The translations under genes were made by a program, and so were the position numbers. Below are positions 1 to 8,350 of a DNA stretch of 12,859 bases, piece by piece; position 1 is the stretch's first letter, and each line of letters begins with the position of its first letter. Source of the stretch: Solirubrobacterales bacterium (GTDB taxonomy: Bacteria > Actinomycetota > Thermoleophilia > Solirubrobacterales > 70-9); NCBI GenBank assembly GCA_030152805.1, contig JASLIG010000110.1, positions 1 to 12,859 of the forward strand, read 5' to 3'. The notes under the pieces were generated by a model. That model saw only the letters and a list, made by a program, of their open reading frames with translations, was not told the origin of the DNA and searched no databases.

Positions 1-37
1 TCTCGGTCGCGGAGGGGACGAGGCTGGCGATCTTCAT
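1..37 (-). CDS. BtuF-like ABC transporter substrate-binding protein, N-terminus only
   Basis: Only the first 12 codons lie in the window. On the minus strand they read MKIASLVPSATE from an ATG at 35-37. This closely matches the usual beginning of cobalamin/iron-siderophore binding proteins of the BtuF type, whose mature domain starts with a strand ending in SLxPSxTE. It begins 7 bases after the stop codon of the upstream GDSL esterase on the same strand, so the two are probably co-transcribed. No signal peptide precedes the motif, which is common for the stand-alone cobalamin-binding proteins of this family. The rest is outside the window, so the function rests on a short motif. Confidence 0.6.
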   Translation of the reverse strand, partial: MKIASLVPSATE

Positions 38-44
38 GCGGCGA

Positions 45-908
45 CTATTTCACCGCCGCCAGCAGGGCGTTGGCCCCACCGGTCATTCCCGCTTTGTTGG
101 GATGGATCGGGGCCGCTGCGGTCCCGGGCACGAGCGGTTCGACCCAGCGGGTCGAGGTCGACTTGCAGGCGTCGTGGCCGATGTTGGCGCCGTACCAGTT
201 GACCAGCGTCGCGCCGTTGGCCGCCGACTGCGCCGCGAGCATGTTGTTGAGCCGCTGCTCGGTCGAGCGCAGGTAGGGGACGTCGGTGAACCCGATCGGC
301 ATCTGGGGCCAGCAACCGAACCCGGTCTCGGGGAAGATCGCCGGGTAGTTGAGGACGTAGATTTTCGCCGAAGGCGAGCGAGCGTGGATCCCCTGCAGCA
401 CCGCCGCCACTTTCGGCGCCGTCGCTTCGATCCGGGCTTTCAGCTGATCGACCCCGCCGGCGTTGTATTTGTCGAGGCAGGGATGGCTGAACGGGTTGAC
501 CGTGATGCAGCTCTGAGCGACTTCGGAGAAGCCGATGTCGTTGCCGCCGATCGTCACCGAGACCACCGTCGTGCTCGCGTCGAGCGAGTTGAACTGCGGC
601 GGGTTCGGCCCGTCGGGGTCGACGTTCTGCGGGTTGGTCATGTCCTCCGTCTCGGCGCCGCTACAGGATGCGTCGCGGAGCGTCAGGCCGATCCCGGGCG
701 CCGCCAGGTGCGCGTAGTTGTTGCTCGACTTGAGGCAGCCGAGCGGCAGCAGCGGGTTGGGGATCAGCGGCCCGGCGGCGTAGGAATCGCCGAGCGCGGT
801 GTAGTTGGCGGCCGCGGCGCCGCCGGCGAACCCGGCGAGCAGCATCGCCGCGGCGACCAGCGCCAGAAGCGCCGACCGCAGGCGTTGGAAATCGATCGTC
901 CTTTTCAC
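45..908 (-). CDS. Secreted SGNH/GDSL-family esterase/lipase
   Basis: The protein has 287 residues. I chose the GTG at 906-908 because GGGAGGAG lies just upstream at normal spacing and a signal peptide follows directly: basic residues, then a hydrophobic stretch at about 11-29 ending in an alanine-rich site near 34. The SGNH blocks are in order: GDS with nucleophile Ser42 (block I), GGND at 121-124 (block III) and IHP with catalytic His269 (block V). Six cysteines (58, 82, 134, 144, 199, 248) suggest three disulfides, the arrangement known from secreted Streptomyces GDSL lipases. It should hydrolyse ester bonds of lipids or other acyl compounds outside the cell; the substrate cannot be read from sequence. 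It diverges from a second secreted lipase at 1005 and lies upstream of the BtuF-like gene on its own strand. Confidence 0.9.
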   Translation of the reverse strand: MKRTIDFQRLRSALLALVAAAMLLAGFAGGAAAANYTALGDSYAAGPLIPNPLLPLGCLKSSNNYAHLAAPGIGLTLRDASCSGAETEDMTNPQNVDPDGPNPPQFNSLDASTTVVSVTIGGNDIGFSEVAQSCITVNPFSHPCLDKYNAGGVDQLKARIEATAPKVAAVLQGIHARSPSAKIYVLNYPAIFPETGFGCWPQMPIGFTDVPYLRSTEQRLNNMLAAQSAANGATLVNWYGANIGHDACKSTSTRWVEPLVPGTAAAPIHPNKAGMTGGANALLAAVK

Positions 909-1004
909 TTTCTCTCCTCCCGTTGAGAACAAGGCAGAGCCGCTAAAGCTCAAGTATCTTGATAGTAACTTTTGAGTAGGCACACGGATAGAGGAGGAAC
1001 GTCC
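909..1004. promoter_or_regulatory. Divergent promoter region between two secreted lipid hydrolases
   Basis: These 96 bases separate the start codons of the GDSL esterase and the alpha/beta lipase. Each side ends in a strong ribosome-binding site: GGGAGGAG on the minus strand (near 913-920) and GAGGAGG on the plus strand (991-997). The centre is AT-rich compared with the genes. It holds a perfect dyad, TCAAG (950-954) and CTTGA (958-962) around a 3-base spacer, with further TTGAG copies at 923-927 and 972-976. The plus-strand TTGATA at 959-964 resembles a -35 element, but I see no well-placed -10. The promoters themselves are not resolved; the dyad is a candidate shared operator. Confidence 0.5.
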
Positions 1005-1910
1005 ATGCGGCGAATGTCGGTCGTGTTTGCGGTAGTTCTGGCGATGCTCGGGGTGGGAGCGAGCGCCGCCCAGGCAGATCTGCCGGTGATCTACAACGGC
1101 GTCTACGGCTACGCGCACGTGAGCCCCACCGCGAGCCCGCCCGGCGCCAACGACTGGGCCTGCAAACCCTCCGCCGCCCACCCGCGGCCGGTCGTCCTCG
1201 TCCACGGCACCTTCGCCGACATGTCCGACAGCTGGCAGGCGCTCTCGCCGCTGCTGAAGAACAACGGCTACTGCGTCTTCGCCCTCAACTACGGCGATTA
1301 CCAGGGCAGCGGCGCGATCGGCGTCTACGGGGTCGACGACATCCCGACCTCCGCCGGCGAACTCGGCGCCTTCGTCGACAAAGTCCTGGCGGCGACCGGC
1401 GCCGCCGAGGCCGACCTGGTCGGCCACTCGCAGGGCGGGATGATGCCGCGCTACTACCTCAAGTACCTGGGCGGGGCGGCAAAGGTCCACACCCTGGTCG
1501 GGCTCTCGCCCTCCAACCACGGCACCACCCTGGACGGCCTCTTCGTCCTCTCCAACTTCTTCCCGGGCGCCAACCAGTTCACCGGCGCCCTCTGCCCCGC
1601 CTGCGAGCAGCAGCGCGCCGGCTCAACCTTCATCGCCAACCTCAACAGCGGCGGCGAGACCGTTGCCGGCGTCGACTACACGGTGATCCAGACCCGCTAC
1701 GACCAGGTCGTTACGCCCTACACCTCGGCCTTCCTCTCGGGCTCGAACGTGAAAAACATCCTCCTGCAGAACCAGTGCGTGCTGGATCTGGGCGATCACC
1801 TCTCGATGCCCTACGACCACATCGCCGACGCCGACGTGCTGACGGCGCTCGACCCGGCCCACCCGCGCAACCCGCTCTGCACGCCGATCCTGCCGATCTC
1901 CGGCGGGTAA
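1005..1910 (+). CDS. Secreted triacylglycerol lipase/esterase, alpha/beta-hydrolase (lipase class 2 type)
   Basis: The protein has 301 residues. The ATG at 1005 is preferred over the in-frame TTG at 972 because GAGGAGG sits 7 bases before it and the signal peptide begins there (hydrophobic core about 5-19, likely cleavage after AQA at 24). The alpha/beta-hydrolase signs are VLVHGTF at 64-70 (oxyanion region), the nucleophile elbow GHSQGG with Ser142, Asp233 in TRYDQVVTPY, and His265 in GDHLSMPYD. This order and spacing is that of the actinobacterial class-2 lipase family. It should act outside the cell on acylglycerols or other esters. The gene converges on the desaturase operon, with only 19 bases between stop codons, and shares its upstream region with the GDSL esterase. 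Possible co-regulation of the two hydrolases is inferred. Confidence 0.9.
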   Translation: MRRMSVVFAVVLAMLGVGASAAQADLPVIYNGVYGYAHVSPTASPPGANDWACKPSAAHPRPVVLVHGTFADMSDSWQALSPLLKNNGYCVFALNYGDYQGSGAIGVYGVDDIPTSAGELGAFVDKVLAATGAAEADLVGHSQGGMMPRYYLKYLGGAAKVHTLVGLSPSNHGTTLDGLFVLSNFFPGANQFTGALCPACEQQRAGSTFIANLNSGGETVAGVDYTVIQTRYDQVVTPYTSAFLSGSNVKNILLQNQCVLDLGDHLSMPYDHIADADVLTALDPAHPRNPLCTPILPISGG

Positions 1911-1917
1911 GGCGGGC

Positions 1918-1942
1918 CGGCGCCGCGGCTCAGCCGGCGCCG
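1918..1942. terminator. GC-rich hairpin between convergent genes, possible bidirectional terminator
   Basis: The self-complementary octamer CGGCGCCG occurs at 1918-1925 and again at 1935-1942, so the two copies can pair into an 8-base stem with a 9-base loop. It falls between the lipase stop and the desaturase stop, and the desaturase stop codon lies in the loop. There is no T-run on either side, so an intrinsic terminator is possible but not proven. In high-GC actinobacteria such stems without a U-tract are common at convergent ends. Confidence 0.4.
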
Positions 1943-3210
1943 TTCTCCCCGCGGTAGGGCCCCGGCTTCGGCCGCGGCTCGCCGCCGGGGAAGGCAAGGC
2001 GCAGGATCGTCCGCTGCACCATCCCCAGCTGCTGGCTGAACGGGCCGCTGTTGTACGGAAGCCCGTAGCGCTCGCAGACCTCTTTCACCTGGGGGGCGAT
2101 CTCGGCGTAGCGGGTGCTCGGCATGTCGGGGAAGAGGTGGTGCTCCACCTGGTAGCTGAGGTTGCCGCTGGCGACGTGGAAGAGCGGGCCGCCCTCGATG
2201 TTGGCGGAGCCGGTGAGCTGGCGGATGTACCAGCCGCCGCGACTCTCGTTCTCGACCTCCTGCGGGGAGAAGGTGTACGTCTGGTCGGGGAAGTGGCCGC
2301 AGAAGATGATCGCGTAGGCCCAGACGTTGCGGACGACGTTCGCCGTGGCGTCGGCCTTGGCGGTCGCGCGGAAGGTCCTGCTGCCGCTGTTCAGCGTGGC
2401 TTCCACCACCGGCGCCCAGCGGCTCTGCCGCTTGCGCTTGATTCGCCCGAGGATCCCGCGGGGCTGCTTGCGCTGCCGCCGCGTCTCCACCACGGCGTCG
2501 ACCGCCGTCGCCGCCAGGGCGCTGACCAGGGGCCAGGCGATGTAGTCCTTGACGATCTGGCTCTTGGCCTTGCCCGCGATTCCCCTCAGCTCCCGCTTCA
2601 CCTGGTGCATCGGCTTGCGGCCCTTGCGGATCGCCTCGAAATCGAGGTCGTGCAGCGCCACGCCCCACTCGAACAGCGCCGCCAGGATCAGGTTGTAGAT
2701 CGGCTGAGCGAGGTAGACCGGGTGCCACTTCTGCTCCGGATCGATCCGCATGATCTCGTAGCCGAGGTCCTTGTCCTTGCCGCGGATGTTGGTGTAGGTG
2801 TGGTGGACGAAGTTGTGGGAGTGCTTCCAGGCCTCGGCGGTGGAGGCGGTGTCCCAGTCCCAGGTCGAGGAGTGGATGCGGGGGTCGTTCATCCAGTCCC
2901 ACTGGCCGTGCATGACGTTGTGGCCGATCTCCATGTTCTCGAGGATCTTCGCGGCGGAAAGCGCGGTGGTCCCAGCTGCCCAGGCACCGCGGTTGCGGGA
3001 GGCAAGCAGCAGCACGCGACCGAGCACCGCCAGGCGCCGCTGCATCTCGATCATGCTCTCGATGTAGCGGCGGTCGCGGTCGCCGAGCTCGGCCGTGACC
3101 CGGTCGCGGATCGCGTCGAACTCGCGCCCCAGCTCGTCGAGCTGTTCCTCGGAGAGGTGCGCCAGCGGGCTCTCGACATGGGTATCGATGGGGGCGGTAG
3201 TCGTGCTCAT
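1930..3210 (-). CDS. Membrane fatty-acid desaturase, DesA3-like
   Basis: The protein has 426 residues and starts at an ATG (3208-3210) preceded by AAGGA. It is a di-iron membrane desaturase with three histidine boxes: GHNVMH (97-101), HNFVHH (132-137, with His130 nearby) and QVEHH (354-358). The stretch ENMEIGHNVMHGQWDWMNDP closely matches mycobacterial DesA3 (Rv3229c) as I recall it, a stearoyl-CoA delta-9 desaturase. It probably inserts a cis double bond into long-chain acyl chains at the inner membrane face, using O2 and electrons from the reductase encoded 14 bases upstream. Two features differ from DesA3. About 40 extra residues rich in Arg/Lys sit near 240-280 between the later membrane segments, and DesA3's long C-terminal tail is absent. 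Regiospecificity cannot be read from sequence. Confidence 0.92.
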   Translation of the reverse strand: MSTTTAPIDTHVESPLAHLSEEQLDELGREFDAIRDRVTAELGDRDRRYIESMIEMQRRLAVLGRVLLLASRNRGAWAAGTTALSAAKILENMEIGHNVMHGQWDWMNDPRIHSSTWDWDTASTAEAWKHSHNFVHHTYTNIRGKDKDLGYEIMRIDPEQKWHPVYLAQPIYNLILAALFEWGVALHDLDFEAIRKGRKPMHQVKRELRGIAGKAKSQIVKDYIAWPLVSALAATAVDAVVETRRQRKQPRGILGRIKRKRQSRWAPVVEATLNSGSRTFRATAKADATANVVRNVWAYAIIFCGHFPDQTYTFSPQEVENESRGGWYIRQLTGSANIEGGPLFHVASGNLSYQVEHHLFPDMPSTRYAEIAPQVKEVCERYGLPYNSGPFSQQLGMVQRTILRLAFPGGEPRPKPGPYRGENGAG

Positions 3211-3224
3211 CTAGTTCCTTTTTC

Positions 3225-4322
3225 TCATAGTGCGATTGCAACGTCGCCTTCCGGCGCGTTGACACAAGTTCGGATCATTTCTCCCTTTTCCCCGTGGACC
3301 TCGCCGGTTCTGAGGTCCCGCACTTCTCCCTTGCAGAGCTTGCCGATGCAGGTGTGGCAGATCCCCATCCGGCAACCGAACGGCAGGTCGGCTCCGGCTT
3401 CCTCGCCGGCGACGAGGATCGGCATGCCGCCGCCGCACTCGGCCTCGATCTCGCTGGAGAGGAAGCGGACCGTGCCACCCTCGCCGGCTGCGGCGTCGCC
3501 GCCGATCACCGGCTGGAAGCGCTCCATCGCCAGCAGCTCCGGATCGCCCTCCTCGCGCCAGTGCTGGACCAGCGCGTCCAGCATCTCGCCGGGCCCCGAG
3601 ACGAAGGCCTGGCGCTGCCGCCAGTCGGGACAGAGCCGGTCGAGGTCTGCCGGCGCGACGCGCCCCGCCTCCCCGGTGATCCTCAGGTGGGGGCGGTAGC
3701 CCGGCCGGCGGGCGTCGAGGTCGCGCAGCTGCTCGCCGAAGATGACACCGTCGGGGTCGCGCGAGGAGTGGATGTGGACGGCGTCGTCGAGGGCCTCGTC
3801 GCGATCGAGGCTGCGGAGCATGCTCATGATCGGCGTGATCCCGCTGCCGGCGCTGATGAAGAGCAGCTCGCGCGGCGGTGGGTCGGGGAGGACGAAGGTC
3901 CCTTCGACGCCGCCGAGGCGGACGATGTCCCCCGCCCGCGCGCGGTGGACGAGGTAGGGCGAGACCTTGCCCGCGTCGACGAGCTTCGGCGTGATCCCGA
4001 TCAGCCCGTCCGGGCGCCCCGGATCGGTGGTCAGCGAGTAGGCCCGCCAGTGGTGGACGCCGTCGACGACGACCCCGATCCGCAGGTACTGGCCGGGCTG
4101 GTGCCCGGCCCATTCGTAGCCCGGCCGGATCAGCACCGTGACCGCGTCGGGGGTCTCCCGCTCGATCCGCTCGATCCGGCCGCGCAGCTCCTGCGTCGAC
4201 CAGAGCGGGTTGATCAGTTCGAGGTAGTCGTCCGGCAGCAGCGGCGAGAAGAGCGAGCGGACGGCATGGAGGGCGCGCTGGCGCGCCTTCGGAACGTTGG
4301 GTACGGCGCCTCGCTCTGCCAT
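3225..4322 (-). CDS. Flavin/[2Fe-2S] oxidoreductase, electron donor to the desaturase (Rv3230c-like)
   Basis: The protein has 365 residues. From N- to C-terminus it has a lead segment of about 45 residues, an FAD-binding barrel with RAYS (93-96), an NAD(P)-binding domain with GSGITP (159-164), and a plant-type ferredoxin domain with Cys317, Cys322, Cys325 and Cys353 as cluster ligands. This layout (FNR-like part followed by a C-terminal [2Fe-2S] domain) is that of mycobacterial Rv3230c, which passes electrons from NADPH to DesA3. The desaturase follows 14 bases downstream, so the pair forms one operon and very likely one redox system. The ATG start has no clear Shine-Dalgarno sequence. A dyad lies directly in front of it. 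Confidence 0.92.
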   Translation of the reverse strand: MAERGAVPNVPKARQRALHAVRSLFSPLLPDDYLELINPLWSTQELRGRIERIERETPDAVTVLIRPGYEWAGHQPGQYLRIGVVVDGVHHWRAYSLTTDPGRPDGLIGITPKLVDAGKVSPYLVHRARAGDIVRLGGVEGTFVLPDPPPRELLFISAGSGITPIMSMLRSLDRDEALDDAVHIHSSRDPDGVIFGEQLRDLDARRPGYRPHLRITGEAGRVAPADLDRLCPDWRQRQAFVSGPGEMLDALVQHWREEGDPELLAMERFQPVIGGDAAAGEGGTVRFLSSEIEAECGGGMPILVAGEEAGADLPFGCRMGICHTCIGKLCKGEVRDLRTGEVHGEKGEMIRTCVNAPEGDVAIAL

Positions 4323-4330
4323 TGTCGAAT

Positions 4331-4356
4331 GTTACACGGATCGATGTAAAGGTTAC
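4331..4356. promoter_or_regulatory. Candidate operator of the reductase-desaturase operon
   Basis: TTACA at 4332-4336 and TGTAA at 4345-4349 form a perfect 5-base dyad with an 8-base spacer. The start of a third half-site, TTAC, lies at 4353-4356 and makes a second, overlapping dyad (GTAA, 3 bases, TTAC). The site begins 9 bases before the reductase start codon, where a bound protein would block transcription. Further upstream on the minus strand, TCGACT and TATAGG (18 bases apart, the latter near 4377-4382) are a weak candidate promoter. TetR-family repressors of fatty-acid genes use dyads of this general size; which protein binds here is unknown. Confidence 0.4.
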
Positions 4357-4398
4357 GCCACACCGATCGAACCGCTCCTATACCCGCGATGGCAGAAC

Positions 4399-5919
4399 TC
4401 AGTCGATCACCTTCACGTCGCTGATCTCGATCCGGTAGCGCCCTTCCTGGTCGCGGGAGGGCGCCGCCTTGGTGAACCAGATCAGGAAGTACTTGGCCGG
4501 CGAGCCGAGGTGCAGCTCGACCTCCTCGAGCTCCCCGGCGTCTTCCACCTCGCCGACCGGTTCGCCCCATTCGGAGAGCTCTTCCGGCGGCCCGGCGGGG
4601 GCGGCGTAGACTTCCGCGTCCCAGCCGGGGGTGCCGCGGATGATCATCTCCTTCGGCGTCGCCGTCGTCTTCGTCACCACGTAGAGGCCGACGCCCGGGT
4701 TGGGCCCGCTCTTCGTCCCCGCGAATTCGGTGTCGTCGTAGTGCTCACTGCTCCAGGCGGTCCCAGTCGGGTTGCCGTCGATCGCCAGGCTGACCGCTTC
4801 GGGGTCCTCTTCGTCGTCCCCCTGTGGGTCGTAGTCGGAGGCTTCGGCGAGCGCCAGCGGCGTCCCCTTGCTGTCGAGCGCGCCGCCCCCGCCGCCGGGG
4901 CCGTTGCCGCTGCTGATCAGGATCACCGCCGCCACCGCGCCGGCGAAGGCGAGCAGCAGCAGCGCCAGCCACAGCCGCGACCAGCGGCCGCCCGAGGAGA
5001 GCTTGCGCTGCGCCGGCGGCACCGCCTCGAGCACGCTCGTCGCCTCGCCGGTGGTCGAGCCGGCGCGGGCCGCCTCGACCTCGAGCGCGGTCGCCAAGTC
5101 GTCGATCATCTCGCCGACCTGCTGGTAGCGCTGCGCCGGGTCCTTGGTCGTCGCCCGCTCGACCACCATCGCCGCCGCGGCCGAGAGCTCGGGCCGCCGC
5201 TGCTGGACGTCGGGCAGCTCCTCGTTGACGTGTTTCATCGCCACCCCGACCTGGCTGTCGGCGCTGAAGGGGACCTGCCCGGCCAGCATCTCGTAGAGGA
5301 CGACCCCCAGCGAGTAGACGTCGGAGCGCTGGTCGACCGAGTGGCCCATCGCCTGCTCCGGCGAGACGTAGTCAGTGGTGCCGAGGACGCGCCCGGTGGC
5401 GGTCATCCCGTCCTGCTCGAGCTGGCGGGAGATGCCGAAGTCGGTCAGCTTCGCGCGGCCCTCGGCGTCGATCAGGACGTTCTGCGGCTTGATGTCGCGG
5501 TGGACCATGTTGCGGGCGTGGGCGACGGTCAGCCCGCGGGCGATCTCGATCGCGTAGGCGAGCGCCTCCTGGGCGTCCAGCGCCCCGACCCGGGCGATCC
5601 GCTGCTTCAGCGTCTCGCCTTCGACGTATTCGAAGACGATGTAGGGGTGGCCGCCGTCCTCGCCGGCATCGATCACGGCGACGACGTTCGGGTGCGAGAG
5701 CTTCGCCACCGCCCGCGCCTCCTGGCGGAAGCGCTCGAGCTGGTCGGCCTGCTCGGACCTCTCTCGGTGCATCACCTTGACCGCGACCGGGCGGTCGAGC
5801 GTCTGATCGCGGGCGAGGTAGACCGTCGACATGCCGCCGCTGCCCAGCTTTGCCTCCAGCCGGTAGCGGCCGGAGAGCACCGTTCCGATCATCGCGCTGC
5901 TCGTTGGGCGGGCGTCCAT
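4399..5919 (-). CDS. Transmembrane Ser/Thr protein kinase (PknB-like) with MviN-like external domain
   Basis: The protein has 506 residues. The cytoplasmic kinase domain (about 18-280) has the glycine loop GSGGMSTVY, Lys48 in VAVKVM, HRDIKPQN with catalytic Asp142, DFG at 160-162, an activation loop with Thr173 and Thr175, and SPE at 186-188, so it should be active. One membrane segment lies at about 315-336, followed by a Gly-rich linker. The external part (about 355-506) has DYDPQGDDEED, LAIDGNPTGTAWSS and GVGLYV. It resembles the jelly-roll, discoidin-like C-terminal domain of mycobacterial MviN and may bind a glycan. The ATG start directly follows the purM stop (TGAATG), with no separate ribosome-binding site. 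An internal ATG at Met10 is a possible alternative. Its partner proteins and signal are unknown. Confidence 0.9.
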   Translation of the reverse strand: MDARPTSSAMIGTVLSGRYRLEAKLGSGGMSTVYLARDQTLDRPVAVKVMHRERSEQADQLERFRQEARAVAKLSHPNVVAVIDAGEDGGHPYIVFEYVEGETLKQRIARVGALDAQEALAYAIEIARGLTVAHARNMVHRDIKPQNVLIDAEGRAKLTDFGISRQLEQDGMTATGRVLGTTDYVSPEQAMGHSVDQRSDVYSLGVVLYEMLAGQVPFSADSQVGVAMKHVNEELPDVQQRRPELSAAAAMVVERATTKDPAQRYQQVGEMIDDLATALEVEAARAGSTTGEATSVLEAVPPAQRKLSSGGRWSRLWLALLLLAFAGAVAAVILISSGNGPGGGGGALDSKGTPLALAEASDYDPQGDDEEDPEAVSLAIDGNPTGTAWSSEHYDDTEFAGTKSGPNPGVGLYVVTKTTATPKEMIIRGTPGWDAEVYAAPAGPPEELSEWGEPVGEVEDAGELEEVELHLGSPAKYFLIWFTKAAPSRDQEGRYRIEISDVKVID

Positions 5920-6926
<1,007 letters not shown>

Positions 6927-6930
<4 letters not shown>

Positions 6931-8273
6931 TCGCCTGATTCTTTCAGTCGCTTGGTAAGGTTGGGTACAGCCTCGAAGTAATACTCACGGCCGATTCTCC
7001 GCCTTGCGAGCAGCTCGCGATCGGCCAGGCGAGTGAGGTCCGATCGAGCGGTCTCATGCGTCACCCGATGTATCTCGGCATGGCCACCAAACGAATAGCT
7101 GTGATCCGGATGTCGGAGCGCATCTGAAAGCAGAGCAAGCTGGCGGTGATTGAAGCCGTCGCTCCCGTGGAGCAATGCCTCGACTTCCTTGATTTCACCG
7201 ATCTTGCGACCCAGGTAGTCGTGCATCTCCTTGATTGCCCGCTCGATGACCTGAAGCTGGTAGATCAAGAAGTACGTCGTGTCGCCGTCGTCGGTCTCCG
7301 TTTCGAGAAACGCCTGTCCGTATCGAGCCGGAGCCTCTTTCAAGATTCTGGAAATGGATAGGTACTCGACCAGCCAGTAGCCCTGCTCGAGCATCGACCA
7401 GAAGAAGAGGATTCGGGCGGTACGGCCGTTCCCGTCTACGAATGGATGGTCGTATGCCAGGCAGAAATGCAGAAGGATGGCCCGGATTACTGGATGGATG
7501 AATTGATCGTTACGCTCGCTTTCGTTGGCAAATCTGCACAGAGATTCCAGACGTTCCGGAAGTTGCTCCGCCGGAGGGGGTAGATGAACCCGACGACCGT
7601 CGTCCCGATCGAACACGGCGACGCGGTCTTCTCCGGGCTGCTGTAGTCGGCCCGCGGCATCCGGATCTTCGAGAGTTCCCTCGGTTACGATTCGGTGCAG
7701 CTCGAGAACCAGCTCAGGGCTGAGCGCACCACCCATCTCGTTGCGCATGAACTGCAGCGCTCGGTAGTTGTTGACGATCATGCGCTCACTTCTATCCGTT
7801 GGCTCACGGCCGCTCCGCAGGAGCTCCTTTGCCACCACGCGAGAGGTCGTAGCACCCTCGAGCTGACTCGATCGAATTGCCTCCTCCATGAGCGAGTTGA
7901 CCAGGAAGCGCTGGCTCGCTTGGCGATCGGATGTGACTACCTCGTCCATCGCCACCCGACCGCTGCACTCCTGATCAACATGGTGGAGGCTTCTCTGCAG
8001 CGGATCGGGATTTCGGTTGTACTTGAAGGGGATACCGTTCGCGTCACTTAGACCCAGCGTCCGCATGCCGGGCCCTCTCTCGAGGACCTTGATTCTCCAC
8101 CACCACTCCTCTGAGCTAAGTCCGGTGGGGGGGTCGAGATGCCGCAGCTTGTGCCAGTGGAGGTACCGCTCGGTGGATCTTGGGTCTGCCGGAGCGTTCA
8201 AGACCTCGAAAAGGCGCCCGTTCTCAGCGGGACCGAGAGCTTTGCTTGTTGCGGGAGGAGTCTCTAGATGCAT
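6927..8273 (-). CDS. Fic-domain adenylyltransferase with N-terminal inhibitory helix and C-terminal winged helix
   Basis: The protein has 448 residues. Fic enzymes mostly transfer AMP from ATP to hydroxyl side chains of target proteins. The catalytic motif HPFVDGNGRTAR is complete (His276 to Arg287). SSQLEG at 135-140 fits the (S/T)xxxE(G/N) inhibitory motif, with Glu139 as the inhibitory residue, so this is a self-inhibited class II Fic. The last 70 or so residues (THETARSDLTRL, RRRIGREYYFE) look like a winged helix-turn-helix, suggesting DNA binding. The ATG at 8271-8273 has no good Shine-Dalgarno sequence; a GGA lies nearby inside the upstream box array. The stop overlaps purM. GC is about 57% in two 60-base lines I counted, against 70% in one line of the kinase gene, a sign of transfer. 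No antitoxin-like ORF adjoins it. Target unknown. Confidence 0.9.
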
Positions 8274-8277
8274 GCAA

Positions 8278-8343
8278 ATCCAAATCTATCCAAATATGTC
8301 CAAGGACTTGGAAGTCTATCCAAGTCCCAGGCTATTCTTGGAA
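8278..8343. promoter_or_regulatory. Phased array of TCCAA(A/G) boxes with inverted repeat, upstream of fic
   Basis: Six hexamers fill the 77-base gap before fic: TCCAAA at 8279-8284 and 8289-8294, TCCAAG at 8299-8304 and 8319-8324, and the reverse form CTTGGA at 8307-8312 and 8337-8342. The first three are spaced exactly 10 bases, one helical turn. GGACTTGGA (8304-8312) and TCCAAGTCC (8319-8327) form a perfect 9-base inverted repeat with a 6-base spacer. On the minus strand, TTGGAT and a CATATT-like hexamer inside the array could be promoter elements. The box nearest the gene ends 6 bases from the start codon and overlaps the likely ribosome-binding position. GC is 25 of 60 in the line 8281-8340. 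This is best read as a multi-site operator. Binding by the Fic winged helix is a guess. Confidence 0.6.
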
Positions 8344-8350
8344 ATACTTC

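Noticed and set aside
949..965. True SoxR box.
   Set aside because: The spacer has 3 bases rather than 4 and the outer arm positions do not pair, so only a general resemblance remains.
909..1520. N-terminal extension of the GDSL esterase reading frame.
   Set aside because: It overlaps the lipase gene antisense and has no domain. The GTG at 908 has both a strong ribosome-binding site and the signal peptide.
8304..8327. Intrinsic terminator of the dedA-uppP pair.
   Set aside because: The stem is good, but no T-run follows on the minus strand and the repeats continue to the fic start, so a regulatory role is more likely.
8278..8343. CRISPR-like or short tandem repeat array.
   Set aside because: The units are 5-6 bases on 10-base spacing and partly inverted. 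There are no long repeats and spacers, so an operator array fits better.
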